43,391 bases of DNA from the NCBI GenBank assembly GCA_036558305.1, contig DATBFX010000310.1, positions 1 through 43,391 on the forward strand, given 5' to 3'. Both the position numbers and the translations under genes were made by a program. This DNA is from DATBFX01 sp036558305 (GTDB lineage Bacteria; Chloroflexota; Chloroflexia; Thermomicrobiales; UBA6265). Numbering within the stretch: the first letter of the stretch is position 1; every line of letters begins with the position of its first letter. Positions 27,187-36,758 of this stretch are shown piece by piece. The notes under the pieces are model-generated. The model worked only from the letters and a program-made list of their open reading frames with translations, was not told the origin of the DNA and did no database searches.

Positions 27187-28899
27187 TTACGCGGGCGTCA
27201 GCGCGGCGCTCCCCTGACGGGCAGCGAAGACGCGATAGTCGATCTCGGGGAATGGGTTGTCCCGCTCCTTGAGGCTGTCGAGGAACTTGCGACCCTCCGC
27301 GTCGAGCGGCGCGCCGGACCCCGCGAGGTCCGCCAGTTGATTGAATCGCTCCAGGTGCTCGGTGAACCGTTCCGAGGCGTACTCTTTGGCTTGCCCGGTC
27401 GTGACGAGGAACGGCCAGTCGCTGCTCTCCAGCAGGAGCAGTTCGCGTGCGGCCTGGTTGAGGACGTCGAGTTGGTCGCCCGTCGCCGTCGGGACGGCCG
27501 CGACCAGCTCCTCCATCCGCCGCTCCGCCCCGTGGATCAGCGGCCACATCCACTGGGTATCGACGTTGAACCAGGTGAAGTGCCCGCCGCCGGCGCCCCA
27601 ACTCGACTCGGGCAGGATCATCACCCGCTCGGGGCCGTGCTCCTCGATGATGTGGCTGGCGGTCGTCAATTCCACCGTCTCGCTCGCCGCCAACCGGCGC
27701 AGGACCTCCTTGAGCCAGTCGACCCCCTCGAACCACCAATGGCCGAACAACTCGGTGTCGTAGGCCGAGGAGATGACGCCGGATCGGCCCGTCTCGTCGC
27801 GATAGCCCTCGAGCAACGACTCGACGAGGTGCGCGAAGTGGTCGGCGTGCATCTGCACTTGCTCGGCCGCCCGCGCCGGTTCGTACGGCGGTTTGTCGCC
27901 GAGATCGACCCCGGCGCCGCCGATCCGCCAGTATTGCAGACCCGAGATCCCGTCCTTCCGGTGAAACTCGCGATAGACGAAGTCCCCCGGATAGCCGAAC
28001 GTCCCCGACCAGACTTGCTGACCGGTCTGGTTGTTGCGGCCGAGTACGGCGACCTGGCCGGGTGCGTCGCCGACCCAGTACGGCTCGTACGTCGTGCCCG
28101 GTTCGTCCTGTTCGTCCGGCATCACCTTCATCGCGTAGCGACGGGGGACCGCGCCGTAGGGTCCGATCGCCTCGCCCGCGGCCTTGCCGACCGGGCGACC
28201 GCCTTCCACGGTGTGCGTTTCGCTGAAGAAGACCTGCAATCCTCGCTCGGCGAGGAACGACTCCAGCCCCGGCCGGCGTACGGTGCGCCCGTTCTCGTCT
28301 TCGAGGATGGCCGGGCGGTAGGCGCATTCCGGCAACCAGATCGCCTTCGGTTCCCGGCCGAACTGGCGCTTGTACGCCGCGACGCCGGTCGCAAGCTGAC
28401 CGAAGATCGACGAATCGCGGGCAAGCAGCGGCAGGTAACCATGCGTCGCGGCCGAGGTGGCGATCTCGATTCTGCCGGCATCTTGCAACCGGCGAAACGC
28501 GCCGACGATGTCGCTGCCGAAGCGGTCGCGAAAACTGGTCAGGGTACGGGCATACCAGTGATGGTAGAACCGGGCGAGATCGCGCATCACCGGATCGCCC
28601 GCCTCTTCGAACCGCTTGACGTCGTTGGCGGCCCAGGCGGCCCGCTCCGCCGCGTAGTGGACGAAGTGGTCGACGATCACGGGGTCGGCAAGTTGCTCGG
28701 CCAGGATCGGCGTGATGCCGATCGTCAACCCGTACTGGACGCCTTCCTCTTGGAGATCGTAGAGGGCATCGAGCAAGGGTACGTACGTTTCGGCGATCGC
28801 CTCGTGGACCCACTCTTCGCCGTGCGGCCACATCCCGGCTTGTCGCGCGTAGGGCAGGTGGCTGTGTAGAACAAAGGTGAAAGCTCCGATCTTGCTCAT
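27187..28899 (-). CDS. 1,4-alpha-glucan branching enzyme, GH57 family
   Basis: A 570-residue enzyme that makes alpha-1,6 branches. ATG 28899 follows AAAGGG. GH57 hallmarks: HSHLPYAR at the N-terminus, catalytic nucleophile Glu191 in IWLPECAYRP, and acid/base Asp381 in AYDTELFGHWWFEG. The SWGAGGGHFTWFN and C-terminal helical region fit GH57 branching enzymes of bacteria such as Thermus. It lies 24 bp behind malQ on the same strand. It is unrelated in fold detail to the GH13 GlgB that most GlgE pathways use; no GH13 GlgB is in the window. Confidence 0.93.
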   Translation of the reverse strand: MSKIGAFTFVLHSHLPYARQAGMWPHGEEWVHEAIAETYVPLLDALYDLQEEGVQYGLTIGITPILAEQLADPVIVDHFVHYAAERAAWAANDVKRFEEAGDPVMRDLARFYHHWYARTLTSFRDRFGSDIVGAFRRLQDAGRIEIATSAATHGYLPLLARDSSIFGQLATGVAAYKRQFGREPKAIWLPECAYRPAILEDENGRTVRRPGLESFLAERGLQVFFSETHTVEGGRPVGKAAGEAIGPYGAVPRRYAMKVMPDEQDEPGTTYEPYWVGDAPGQVAVLGRNNQTGQQVWSGTFGYPGDFVYREFHRKDGISGLQYWRIGGAGVDLGDKPPYEPARAAEQVQMHADHFAHLVESLLEGYRDETGRSGVISSAYDTELFGHWWFEGVDWLKEVLRRLAASETVELTTASHIIEEHGPERVMILPESSWGAGGGHFTWFNVDTQWMWPLIHGAERRMEELVAAVPTATGDQLDVLNQAARELLLLESSDWPFLVTTGQAKEYASERFTEHLERFNQLADLAGSGAPLDAEGRKFLDSLKERDNPFPEIDYRVFAARQGSAALTPA

Positions 28900-28923
28900 C
28901 GATGCCCTTTCTCTGGTCTCGGC

Positions 28924-30486
28924 TTACCACAACGGATGGGCGGTGCCTTCGGCGGAGTAGTCGTAGGGGTCCGGAGTCTTCACCTTTTCCGGCCGGGCGC
29001 GCCGACCGTAGACGGCGGTCAGCTCGCCGAGACCGGCCGCCACGCCGGGATGGAGTTGGTGCGGCAGGAAGCGCCACCCCCAGTTGCCCATCGGTCGACC
29101 TGGCGTGTTCATCCGCGCCTCGTCGCCGAGCCGCAGGATGTCCTGAAGCGACGACACCGCCAGATCGGCAACCGACGCCAGCGCCATCCGGATGAAATCC
29201 CAGGCGATGTCGCTGCCGTCCCGTCCCAGGTACGTCTGCACCTGACGCCGCGTCCGCCCGTCGAGCCCCTGGAACCAGCCGATCGTCGTCTGGTTGTCGT
29301 GGGTGCCGGTGTAGACGACGCAGTTCTGCTCGTAGTTGTGGGGCAGGTAGTCGTTCTCGGGATCGTCGTCGAAGGCGAACTGGAGGACCTTCATCCCCGG
29401 CAATCCGAGGTCGGTGCGCAGCTCCTTGACGTCGGTCGTGATCAGCCCCAGGTCCTCGACGACGATCGGCACGTCACCGAGCGCGTTGGTGATCGCATCG
29501 AACACCTCCCGACCCGGACCACGCTCCCACCGACCGGAAGCGGCCGACGGTGCACCGGCCGGCACCGTCCAGGCAGCGGCGAATCCGCGAAAGTGGTCGA
29601 TCCGAATCACGTCCACCATCGCCAAAACCGCGCGGACGCGATCGGTCCACCACCGGAACCCGGTGGCCGCCAACCGCGGCCAGTCGAACATCGGATTGCC
29701 CCAGAGCTGCCCGTCGTCGGTGAACAGATCCGGCGGTACGCCGGAGGCGACGGTCAATCGGCCGTTCGCGTCGAGTCGGAAAAGGTCGCGGTTGGCCCAA
29801 ACGTCGGCGCTATCGTGGGCGACGAAGATCGGGATGTCGCCGATGATGCGGATGTCCCGCTCGTTGGCGTACCGCTTCAACTCCGTCCACTGACGCCTGA
29901 ACTGGAACTGGACGAATTGGTGGAAGCGGACGTCGTCTTTGAGGCGGTCTCTCCACGATGCGACGGCCTCGGGTTCGCGCAGACGGATCGGCGATTCCCA
30001 CTCGAACCACGGTCGACCACGAAACTGGTCCTTGAGCGCCATGTAGAGGGCGAAGTCGTCGAGCCAGTGTGCTTCCTCCTGGCGGAACGCTTCGAAACCC
30101 TGGCGTTGCGAGCCTGCCGCGCCCCGACGGAAGCGATCGAACGCGGTTCGCAGGGCACCGATCTTGAACGGGATCACCGCGCCGAACTGGACCTCGTGGT
30201 CGGTGAAATCGTCGGGAATCCGAAGATCCGAGTCGTCGACGAGTCCTTCGCCGGCGAGCCACGCGAGAGAGATCAGCAGCGGGTTGCCGGCGAACGCCGA
30301 CGGCGAGGCATACGGGGAGTCGCCATACCCGGTCGGTCCGAGCGGCATCACCTGCCAGACCCGCTGTCCCGCCACCGCCAACCAGTCGACAAATCGAAAC
30401 GCCGCCTCGCCGATGTCGCCGATGCCGTGGGGTCCGGGGAAGGAGGTCGGATGGGCCAGCACCCCACTCGCGCGCTGAAACGGCAT
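28924..30486 (-). CDS. malQ: 4-alpha-glucanotransferase (amylomaltase)
   Basis: A 520-residue GH77 enzyme that transfers alpha-1,4-glucan segments between chains. ATG 30486 (MPFQRASGVLAHPTSFPG) follows GAGGAGAG. Family blocks: GPTGYGDSPYAS, nucleophile region VIRIDHFRGF, acid region IVVEDLGLIT, and YTGTHDNQTTIGWF. It is the first gene of a malQ-branching enzyme pair on the minus strand, opposite glgE-treS-mak. I see nothing convincing in the 215 bp upstream beyond GC-rich sequence. Confidence 0.96.
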   Translation of the reverse strand: MPFQRASGVLAHPTSFPGPHGIGDIGEAAFRFVDWLAVAGQRVWQVMPLGPTGYGDSPYASPSAFAGNPLLISLAWLAGEGLVDDSDLRIPDDFTDHEVQFGAVIPFKIGALRTAFDRFRRGAAGSQRQGFEAFRQEEAHWLDDFALYMALKDQFRGRPWFEWESPIRLREPEAVASWRDRLKDDVRFHQFVQFQFRRQWTELKRYANERDIRIIGDIPIFVAHDSADVWANRDLFRLDANGRLTVASGVPPDLFTDDGQLWGNPMFDWPRLAATGFRWWTDRVRAVLAMVDVIRIDHFRGFAAAWTVPAGAPSAASGRWERGPGREVFDAITNALGDVPIVVEDLGLITTDVKELRTDLGLPGMKVLQFAFDDDPENDYLPHNYEQNCVVYTGTHDNQTTIGWFQGLDGRTRRQVQTYLGRDGSDIAWDFIRMALASVADLAVSSLQDILRLGDEARMNTPGRPMGNWGWRFLPHQLHPGVAAGLGELTAVYGRRARPEKVKTPDPYDYSAEGTAHPLW

Positions 30487-30701
30487 GGACTCTCCTCGTG
30501 GCTCACACGACAGAACGGTCAAGCGTCGTAGCCAGCGCTCGGTCGAATGATCTCACGGCCCTCGCTGTCGAGCGCAAACGAACGGACACACATACCCCAG
30601 CCCAGCGCGTTCACGCCTGAACACTTGAGACTATGCAAGCCCGGTGCCGACCGCGCGTGCCGGGGTTCGTCGCTCGGCGCGCGAAACCGGCGAGCGGCCG
30701 C

Positions 30702-31706
30702 CTACGGCTCTTCCAGACTGTCCCGCAGGATGTCCATGTGTTCGAGCGCCAGCCCGGTCCCGACCGCGACGCAGGAGAGCGGATCGTCGGCCACGTAGCA
30801 GGGGACACCGGTCACTTCCATTAGCAACTCGGGAAGCTGGCGCAGCATCGAGCCGCCGCCGGTCAGGATCATCCCCTTGTCGATGATGTCCGACGACAAC
30901 TCCGGCGGCGTCTCTTCGAGCACGGCCCGCACCGCCCCGATGATCGCCTCCAACGGCTCGGTGATCGCGTCGGTGACCTCGTTGGCGTGGATCTGGATCG
31001 TACGCGGCAGACCGGCGACTTCGTCGCGGCCGCGCACCTCCATCACGACGTCCTCTTCGACCGGCATCGCGCTGCCGATGGCGATCTTGACCTCCTCGGC
31101 CGTCCGCTCGCCCACCCGCAGGTTGTATTTGCGCTTGATGTAGTTGGCGATCGACTCGTCGAAGCGGTTGCCGCCGACACGGAGGGAGCGGGCCACCACG
31201 ATCCCGTTGAGCGAGATCACCGCGACTTCGGTCGTGCCGCCGCCGATGTCGATGATCATGTTGCCCGACGGGTCGGCCACCGGCACCCGCGCCCCGATCG
31301 CCGCCGCCAGCGGTTCGCTGATGAGGAAGGCCTTGCGGGCGCCGGCATTCAAGGCGGCGTCGCGCACGGCGCGCCGCTCGACGCCGGTGACACCGGCCGG
31401 GACGCAGATCATCACCTCGGGCCGGATCAGCGAGAAGCGGCCGCAGCTCTTGTTGATGAAGTAGCGCAGCATCTCCTGGGTGACGACGTAGTCGGCGATG
31501 ACGCCGTCCCGCATCGGTCGGACGACTTCGATCGTTTCCCGCGGTTCGCGGCCGAGCATGTTTCGCGCTTCGATCCCCACCGCCTTGACCTTGCCATCCT
31601 TGGCAGAGATCGCGACGACGGACGGTTCGTTGATGACGATCCCGCGGCCACGGACAAATACGAGGACGTTCGCCGTCCCGAGGTCGATCCCGATCTGCTT
31701 TGACAC
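30702..31706 (-). CDS. mreB: Rod-shape determining protein MreB
   Basis: A 334-residue actin homologue that organises cell-wall growth at the membrane. GTG 31706 (VSKQIGIDLGTANVLVFV) fits the family start; TTG 31739 would add 11 residues. ATP-site motifs are IDLGTAN (phosphate 1), IDIGGGTTEVAVIS (phosphate 2) and LTGGGSMLRQLPEL (adenosine). ALAAAIGARVPVADPSGNM links the subdomains. The gene stands alone, without mreC or mreD beside it, so it may be an Mbl-like second copy; that cannot be judged here. Confidence 0.96.
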   Translation of the reverse strand: MSKQIGIDLGTANVLVFVRGRGIVINEPSVVAISAKDGKVKAVGIEARNMLGREPRETIEVVRPMRDGVIADYVVTQEMLRYFINKSCGRFSLIRPEVMICVPAGVTGVERRAVRDAALNAGARKAFLISEPLAAAIGARVPVADPSGNMIIDIGGGTTEVAVISLNGIVVARSLRVGGNRFDESIANYIKRKYNLRVGERTAEEVKIAIGSAMPVEEDVVMEVRGRDEVAGLPRTIQIHANEVTDAITEPLEAIIGAVRAVLEETPPELSSDIIDKGMILTGGGSMLRQLPELLMEVTGVPCYVADDPLSCVAVGTGLALEHMDILRDSLEEP

Positions 31707-31794
31707 GTCGCGGAACCCCGATTCCGGTACGAAACGCAAATCGCGGCCGTGCGCGCCGGCGGCACGACCGCGTCGACTTCTTCAGCAGCCGGCG

Positions 31795-31805
31795 ATTGTA
31801 TCATA
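31795..31805 (-). promoter_or_regulatory. Candidate -10 of mreB
   Basis: The minus strand reads GCTATGATACAAT, offering TATGAT (31805-31800) or TACAAT (31800-31795) as -10, about 90 nt before the mreB start. No clear -35. Confidence 0.4.
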
Positions 31806-31883
31806 GCCCCTACCACGTAACCCCGACCGAGACGCATGCCCTGGTCTCGAGTCCCACGCCTGGGAAGGGCAGAGGACGCCGTG

Positions 31884-32282
31884 ATGCTTGCCGATCAGAC
31901 ACCCGGACAGACCGGCACGGAGGCAAACGAACAACCGCCTCGCCACCCCGATTCCGCACACCAATCACGACCGAAGAACGGTCAACAGGGACGCCGCGGC
32001 GGCCGCTCCCAGGATGGGGGTGAGGAGCGCCGCCGCCGCAAATCGTCCGGCTCCGAGCGCCGGGCCATGGCCGGATTCGGCGACGGCATCGAGCGCGCCT
32101 ACTGCCTCGGCCATCGCCACTTGCTGCCGCCCGCCTTTCCGGTCCAACACCGAACCGGTGTCGCCGCGCTCGTGCCGGTGATCGTCTCCCGGCGCCCCGA
32201 TGCAGTCCTCTTGTGCGACTGCGAGCACGACGGGCCTCACTCCTGGCCGGATGGAGAGATCGCCGGTGCCGGCGACGCCTGA
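31884..32282 (+). CDS. Hypothetical small protein with basic N-terminus
   Basis: A 132-residue frame from ATG 31884 with GAGGA 8 bp upstream. Residues 1 to about 75 are Gln/Arg/Gly-rich and likely disordered. The rest is more ordered (AYCLGHRHLLPP, VAALVPVIVSRRPDAVLLCDCEHDG), with three Cys and several His that could bind a metal. I recognise no family. It is divergent from mreB, and its last 46 bp overlap the 3' end of the convergent MFS gene. It may not be a real gene. Confidence 0.45.
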   Translation: MLADQTPGQTGTEANEQPPRHPDSAHQSRPKNGQQGRRGGRSQDGGEERRRRKSSGSERRAMAGFGDGIERAYCLGHRHLLPPAFPVQHRTGVAALVPVIVSRRPDAVLLCDCEHDGPHSWPDGEIAGAGDA

Positions 32283-33487
32283 CGTCTGCGGCCGAAACTC
32301 GACCGGGGCGGCGGAGCCATGTAGAGCGTGGCGCCGATCCGGATCACACTCGACGCAACCAACAGGGGAATCGTCCCGACGAAACCGACCAGAACCGACG
32401 CGATCAGCGGCGCAAAGAGTGCCCCGGTCCCCTGGGCGAGGCTTGTCCAGGCGAGCAGATTGGGTCGGTCGGCATCGTGTTCGGCCAGTTCGGCCGACCG
32501 CATCGTCAGCCCCATCGTGTGCCCCGGCCAACAACTCGACGCGAACGCGTCCACCGCGAAGCCGAGCCAATAGACGGGGACCAGCGCCCACAACGCCGGC
32601 ACCAACCCCGCGCCGAGCCCGCCCAGCAGCAGCATCCGTTTGGCCCCTTTTTCGTCGCCGACGTGGCCCCATCGTCGCTGGACGACGACGGCGGCGATCG
32701 ACGACAGGACCGCCGTGAGGGCGAAATAGGCCGTCGGCGCATGCAGGTCCTTGATGATGTAGGGAGTCAGCACGGGTCCGACGAGCGTCGCGCCGAACCA
32801 GAAGCAGGCGACGCCTTTGAGGAACCTCCGCACCTCTGGGTCGGGTGGCAACGACCGGGCGGACCGCGGCGTAGGCACCGGCGGCGCCTCCGTCGTGGCG
32901 AACAGGAGACGGAGTTGCCAGAGACTCAGGAACCCGCCGCAGGCCGCCAGACCGTAGGCGAACGGCAGCGCCGACTCTTTCGACGAAAACCGAAGCAAAA
33001 CCGCCAACCCGAGCATCACGACCGCGGACGCCCCCGTTGCCGCGGTCGCCCGCATGGCCAGCCAGCGACCGCGCTCCTCCGTCGGCACCATCCCGGTGAG
33101 GAAGGACGTCCAGAGCGGCAACGCCAGGCCCTCTCCCGCCGCCCAGGCCAGCACCAACACGACGAGGATCGCGACCTTGTCGGAGCCGAAGGCGATCAAC
33201 GTCAGGGGGATGCAGAGGAAGAGCAGTCGGGCCACGGACAGGCACAGCAACGTCGTCCGCGAGACGCTGCCGATCCGCGCCGCCAATCGCGGCCCGACCC
33301 ACCCCGAGCCGAACCCGAAGACGTTGGCTCCGCTGTTGTAGATGCCGAGCGCGATCGCCCCGGCGCCCCGCGAAATCAGCAGCGGGTTGATGAACGAGTT
33401 GTTGATCGCGGAGAGGACGCCCCAGGCCCCGGCCTCCGTTTGAACCATCCGCCGAAGGTGCCGGAAGTTGCGCAACCCCTCTGGCAC
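32237..33487 (-). CDS. MFS transporter
   Basis: A 416-residue membrane protein with about 11-12 hydrophobic helices, in the pattern of the major facilitator superfamily. GTG 33487 follows AGGAGGAGCC, an ideal ribosome site. Motif A-like loops are weak (GWVGPRLAARIG near residue 62; QRRWGHVGDEKGAKR near 268). The substrate cannot be told from sequence. The C-terminal tail is polar and runs under the small convergent gene. No neighbour suggests a substrate. Confidence 0.85.
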   Translation of the reverse strand: MPEGLRNFRHLRRMVQTEAGAWGVLSAINNSFINPLLISRGAGAIALGIYNSGANVFGFGSGWVGPRLAARIGSVSRTTLLCLSVARLLFLCIPLTLIAFGSDKVAILVVLVLAWAAGEGLALPLWTSFLTGMVPTEERGRWLAMRATAATGASAVVMLGLAVLLRFSSKESALPFAYGLAACGGFLSLWQLRLLFATTEAPPVPTPRSARSLPPDPEVRRFLKGVACFWFGATLVGPVLTPYIIKDLHAPTAYFALTAVLSSIAAVVVQRRWGHVGDEKGAKRMLLLGGLGAGLVPALWALVPVYWLGFAVDAFASSCWPGHTMGLTMRSAELAEHDADRPNLLAWTSLAQGTGALFAPLIASVLVGFVGTIPLLVASSVIRIGATLYMAPPPRSSFGRRRQASPAPAISPSGQE

Positions 33488-33696
33488 GGCTCCTCCTGAC
33501 AGGTCGACATGGCAGCGGACGACCGGAGCGACGATGGCGGTACTCTCGCAAACCGGCCGGGAAAACGAAAGCCCCCGTCGTCCGCCGGCCCTCCCAAATC
33601 GGGCGTACGTTCGGGTTGAACGTGCGCATCGTCATCGCTAGTCTGATCAGCGCCTTGTCGGTCTCGACCGACCGGTTAGCGCACCGGAGCGTACTC

Positions 33697-35310
33697 ATGA
33701 TGTTCGTCGTGCCGACGTGGTCGGATACCTCCCCTCAACCGTCGTCGAGCGGCAACAGCAATGCGGCGCCTCAATTCTTGTCGGCCGAAGAGTGGCTTTT
33801 GGGAACGTCGATCGTCCTCGCGACCGTCCTTGGCACCGCCAGTGAGACCACGCGAAATGCGGCCATCGTCGCCTACACAACTGCTTCGGTCGCGCTCTGC
33901 ATCGCCCTCATCCCCTGGTTGTGGACCGCCTGGCTGGAACGCCGATCCGATCGGATTGCCACCTGGCGGCTGATGGCCACCTCGCTCGGTGTTGTCGGCG
34001 CCGCGCAGCTCGCGGCGACCGTCGCGGTGATCGGACACCGGGGCCCCGCCGAACTTTCATCTGGCACCGACCTCTTGTGGATCGCTGGCGCCGCAATTGG
34101 TATCTTCGCCACCCACCCCATGATCCGACGCCAGAGCCCCGACGAAGCGGTTATCCGCCGTTACCTGCTCTCGGGTCTCATCGCCGGACTCTCAAGCCTC
34201 GTCCTGCTCTTCGTCGCCCGCATCGCCGACTCGCACAACCAGCCGCGCGCGAACGTCGATTGGCTCATCGCCTGGGCGACCGTCGCCCTCCCCCTCACCA
34301 CGTCGCTCCTTTGGTGGTCGACGATGCCGAAACCAGAAATCGGATCCCGATCCCGCCGCGTGGCGATGGGGTGGTTGTGCTTGACGGTCGCGATGTCCGG
34401 GTTCGCGCTCGATCGCCTGTTCGTCGGCAGTCACCTCAGCCCGAGGACAAGTTGGGCAACCATTCCGTCGGCTGCCTTCCTGGCACTGTCGGCGCTCGGC
34501 ATCCTGCAGAACCGGTCGAACGGCACGTTATCCCTGTTCCACCCCGTCACGGTGCAAAACGGCAGCGCCGGGTTGGAATTCCGTCCTTGGCTCCGTTCAA
34601 CCTTTCCCTACGTCGGGTTCGCGGCCTTCGTCGCCATCGCAATTGGGCTGCTGACACGGGAGAAGCCCCATTTTCCTTCGGTCATCGCGGTCGTCGTCAG
34701 CTTGGTCTTCGCCGCCTTGATCCTGCTTCGCCAGACGCTTGCCCAGACCAACAGCGCCCGCGCCGCGAAGCAACTCGAACAGGCCAGACTCGAATTGGCC
34801 ACAAGGGCGAATATTGACCCCGTCACCGGGCTACCGAACCGCCGCGCGCTCGACGACCGGCTCGCCGAAGAGGTGGAGCGCGCCCAGCGCTACCGGCAAC
34901 CTTTGAGCCTGTGCTTCATCGACCTCGACCGTTTCAAACAGATCAACGACGACCACGGTCACGCCGCCGGCGATGCCGCGCTGCGGCAGGTCGGCTCCCT
35001 GCTGCGCCGCACCGCGCGCGGCATCGACTTCGTCGGCCGCTTCGGGGGCGAAGAATTCGTCGTCCTTGTCCCCGGCACCTGGTCCGTCGACGCCGCCACG
35101 CTCGGCGAGCGGTTGTGCCGCGCGGTCGCGGAAACCTCCTTCGACCTGACGGACGACCAAACGATCCGCCTGACGATCAGCATCGGCATCGCCGGTCTCC
35201 CGGAGCACGCCCAGGACGCCGGATCGCTCAACGAATGTGCCGACAAAGCCCTCTACACCGCCAAACGCTCCGGCCGCAATCAGGTCGTCCTCTACGAGCC
35301 CGGTGCCTGA
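33697..35310 (+). CDS. Membrane-bound diguanylate cyclase (GGDEF)
   Basis: A 537-residue protein that should make cyclic di-GMP from two GTP. ATG 33697 has GGAG 8 bp upstream; the frame extends further upstream without support. About eight to ten hydrophobic helices fill residues 20-350, a possible sensor of no known class, followed by a short coiled coil (RAAKQLEQARLELATRAN). The GGDEF domain begins DPVTGLPNRRALDDRL, the active site is GGEEF at 450-454, and an RGID I-site (441-444) five residues before it implies product inhibition. No EAL or HD-GYP domain. It ends 9 bp from the convergent exonuclease gene. Confidence 0.93.
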   Translation: MMFVVPTWSDTSPQPSSSGNSNAAPQFLSAEEWLLGTSIVLATVLGTASETTRNAAIVAYTTASVALCIALIPWLWTAWLERRSDRIATWRLMATSLGVVGAAQLAATVAVIGHRGPAELSSGTDLLWIAGAAIGIFATHPMIRRQSPDEAVIRRYLLSGLIAGLSSLVLLFVARIADSHNQPRANVDWLIAWATVALPLTTSLLWWSTMPKPEIGSRSRRVAMGWLCLTVAMSGFALDRLFVGSHLSPRTSWATIPSAAFLALSALGILQNRSNGTLSLFHPVTVQNGSAGLEFRPWLRSTFPYVGFAAFVAIAIGLLTREKPHFPSVIAVVVSLVFAALILLRQTLAQTNSARAAKQLEQARLELATRANIDPVTGLPNRRALDDRLAEEVERAQRYRQPLSLCFIDLDRFKQINDDHGHAAGDAALRQVGSLLRRTARGIDFVGRFGGEEFVVLVPGTWSVDAATLGERLCRAVAETSFDLTDDQTIRLTISIGIAGLPEHAQDAGSLNECADKALYTAKRSGRNQVVLYEPGA

Positions 35311-35319
35311 TCCGCAGCG

Positions 35320-35901
35320 TCACACCCAGCCCGTCGCCGCCATCGCGGCGACGATGCGCCGGCACACGTCGGCGTCCGCCAATGCCCGGTGCCCGCCGGG
35401 CGGCAAGCCGAACGCCGCCGCCGCGTCCGGCAGGCTGTGCCACCGGTACGCCGACCTCCCGCGCGACGGTTCCTGGCGAAACGCCGCGTAGGCTTTCATC
35501 GCACAGTGCCACGTCGCACGAGGGAAATTCGCCCCGGTTCGGTCGCAACACTGCCGGACCATCGTTCGATCGAAACCGGCGTTGTAGACGACGACCAATC
35601 GGTCGATCAGTGCCGCGCTCACCAATGGGAAGACCTCTTCCCAGGAAGGCGCCAACGCCACGTCTTGGTTCCGAATGCCATGGATTCGCGTCGCCTCGGA
35701 CGGAATCCGCCGATCCGGTCTCACCAGCGCGTCCACCAGGACTTCGCCGCTCACGGAGATCACCGCGATGTCGACGATCTCGGCGGACGTCCCCAGCCCC
35801 GTCGTCTCGGTGTCCAGAAACACGGTCTCGGCCGTGTCCATCACCGCCCGCGACCAGGCGACGGCCGACCGCCGATCGTACGGAGTTCCCAGGTCCACCA
35901 T
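35320..35901 (-). CDS. DnaQ-like DEDDh 3'-5' exonuclease
   Basis: A 193-residue exonuclease-fold protein. ATG 35901 (MVDLGTPYDRR) follows GGGAGCG. Exo I is FLDTETTGLG, Exo II is VVVYNAGFDRTMVRQ, and Exo III is GGHRALADADVCRRI, giving the full DEDDh set. Such stand-alone domains act in proofreading, repair or RNA trimming; no polymerase partner is adjacent. It is the last gene of a radC-LLM-exonuclease set on the minus strand (33 bp after the LLM gene). Confidence 0.9.
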   Translation of the reverse strand: MVDLGTPYDRRSAVAWSRAVMDTAETVFLDTETTGLGTSAEIVDIAVISVSGEVLVDALVRPDRRIPSEATRIHGIRNQDVALAPSWEEVFPLVSAALIDRLVVVYNAGFDRTMVRQCCDRTGANFPRATWHCAMKAYAAFRQEPSRGRSAYRWHSLPDAAAAFGLPPGGHRALADADVCRRIVAAMAATGWV

Positions 35902-35934
35902 CGAAACGCTCCCGTCATCCAAAACGGGGTCATC

Positions 35935-36723
35935 TCACGCTGCGGGTGGCGCGCACGCGCTCACGAGGTCGAGGTACGCCTCTGCTGTGTCCGCCGCCGC
36001 GATTGCCCTCACGACGACCTCATCGAGGATACCGCCGAACGCCGCCAATTGCGATTGGATCGCCGACGGGGTGCCGGATATCGTCGTCCCGAACGCCGGC
36101 ACACCGATCCTGGTAAAGTGGGCGGCATACGCCGGGTAGCCCGCGTAGCGATCCGCCTCTTGCCGCAAGCGCTTCTCCCCTGCCGGCAATCCCACCCGGA
36201 GATAGGTGGAGAGTGTCGGCGTTTCCCGACCCGCGCTCTCGGCCGCCTGGCGCACCAACTCTGCGGTCTCCCGCGCCGCCTCCGGCGTCAACCAACTCAA
36301 CAGCAAGCCATCCGCGACTTCGCCGCCGAGCCGGCACATCCGCGGCCCAAGCGCCCCGACGTAGACCCGAACCGGCGCCAATCGCTTCAGATCCGTCACG
36401 GCATCTCTGACGAGTTCCACCGTGCCCGTCCGCGCGCCGCCCGACCCTAAACCGACGATGAGTCGATCGATCGGCAGTTCGAGTTCGGTGATGCGCGCGG
36501 CGATCTGCTCCGGCGTCGTCCGGTCGACCGGGATCACGCCGACGCCAAGGTCGATCTTGTTGGTGACTCGCGCCGCCGCCGCCAGCGACGCCAGCCCCTC
36601 GCCACCCGGCGTGTCGTTCGCCCAGAACGAGGCGAAGCCGGCCGCCTCGACCGCCGCGGCCACCTTCTCGACGATGGGGTGGTCGAGCGCACCGGCGATT
36701 CCGTAGCCCCTCGATGTCGGCAT
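35935..36723 (-). CDS. LLM-class (luciferase-like) F420-type oxidoreductase
   Basis: A 262-residue TIM-barrel flavin/F420 oxidoreductase. ATG 36723 follows CGGAGCG. Features: a start with GYGIAGALDHP, AAGFASFWANDTPGGEGLASLAAAA, DLGVGVIPVDRTTPEQIA, and the cofactor-phosphate loop RLIVGLGSGG typical of the F420-dependent branch. It is shorter than most members (about 280-340). Substrate is unknown. It sits between radC and the exonuclease gene with gaps of 35 and 33 bp. Confidence 0.85.
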   Translation of the reverse strand: MPTSRGYGIAGALDHPIVEKVAAAVEAAGFASFWANDTPGGEGLASLAAAARVTNKIDLGVGVIPVDRTTPEQIAARITELELPIDRLIVGLGSGGARTGTVELVRDAVTDLKRLAPVRVYVGALGPRMCRLGGEVADGLLLSWLTPEAARETAELVRQAAESAGRETPTLSTYLRVGLPAGEKRLRQEADRYAGYPAYAAHFTRIGVPAFGTTISGTPSAIQSQLAAFGGILDEVVVRAIAAADTAEAYLDLVSACAPPAA

Positions 36724-36758
36724 TTTTCGCTCCGTTTCGTACGCCACCGAAGTGGGAC

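Noticed and set aside
33540..33610. Possible cyclic di-GMP riboswitch before the GGDEF gene
   Set aside because: Some A-rich and GC stretches look suggestive, but the conserved GEMM core could not be found on either strand.
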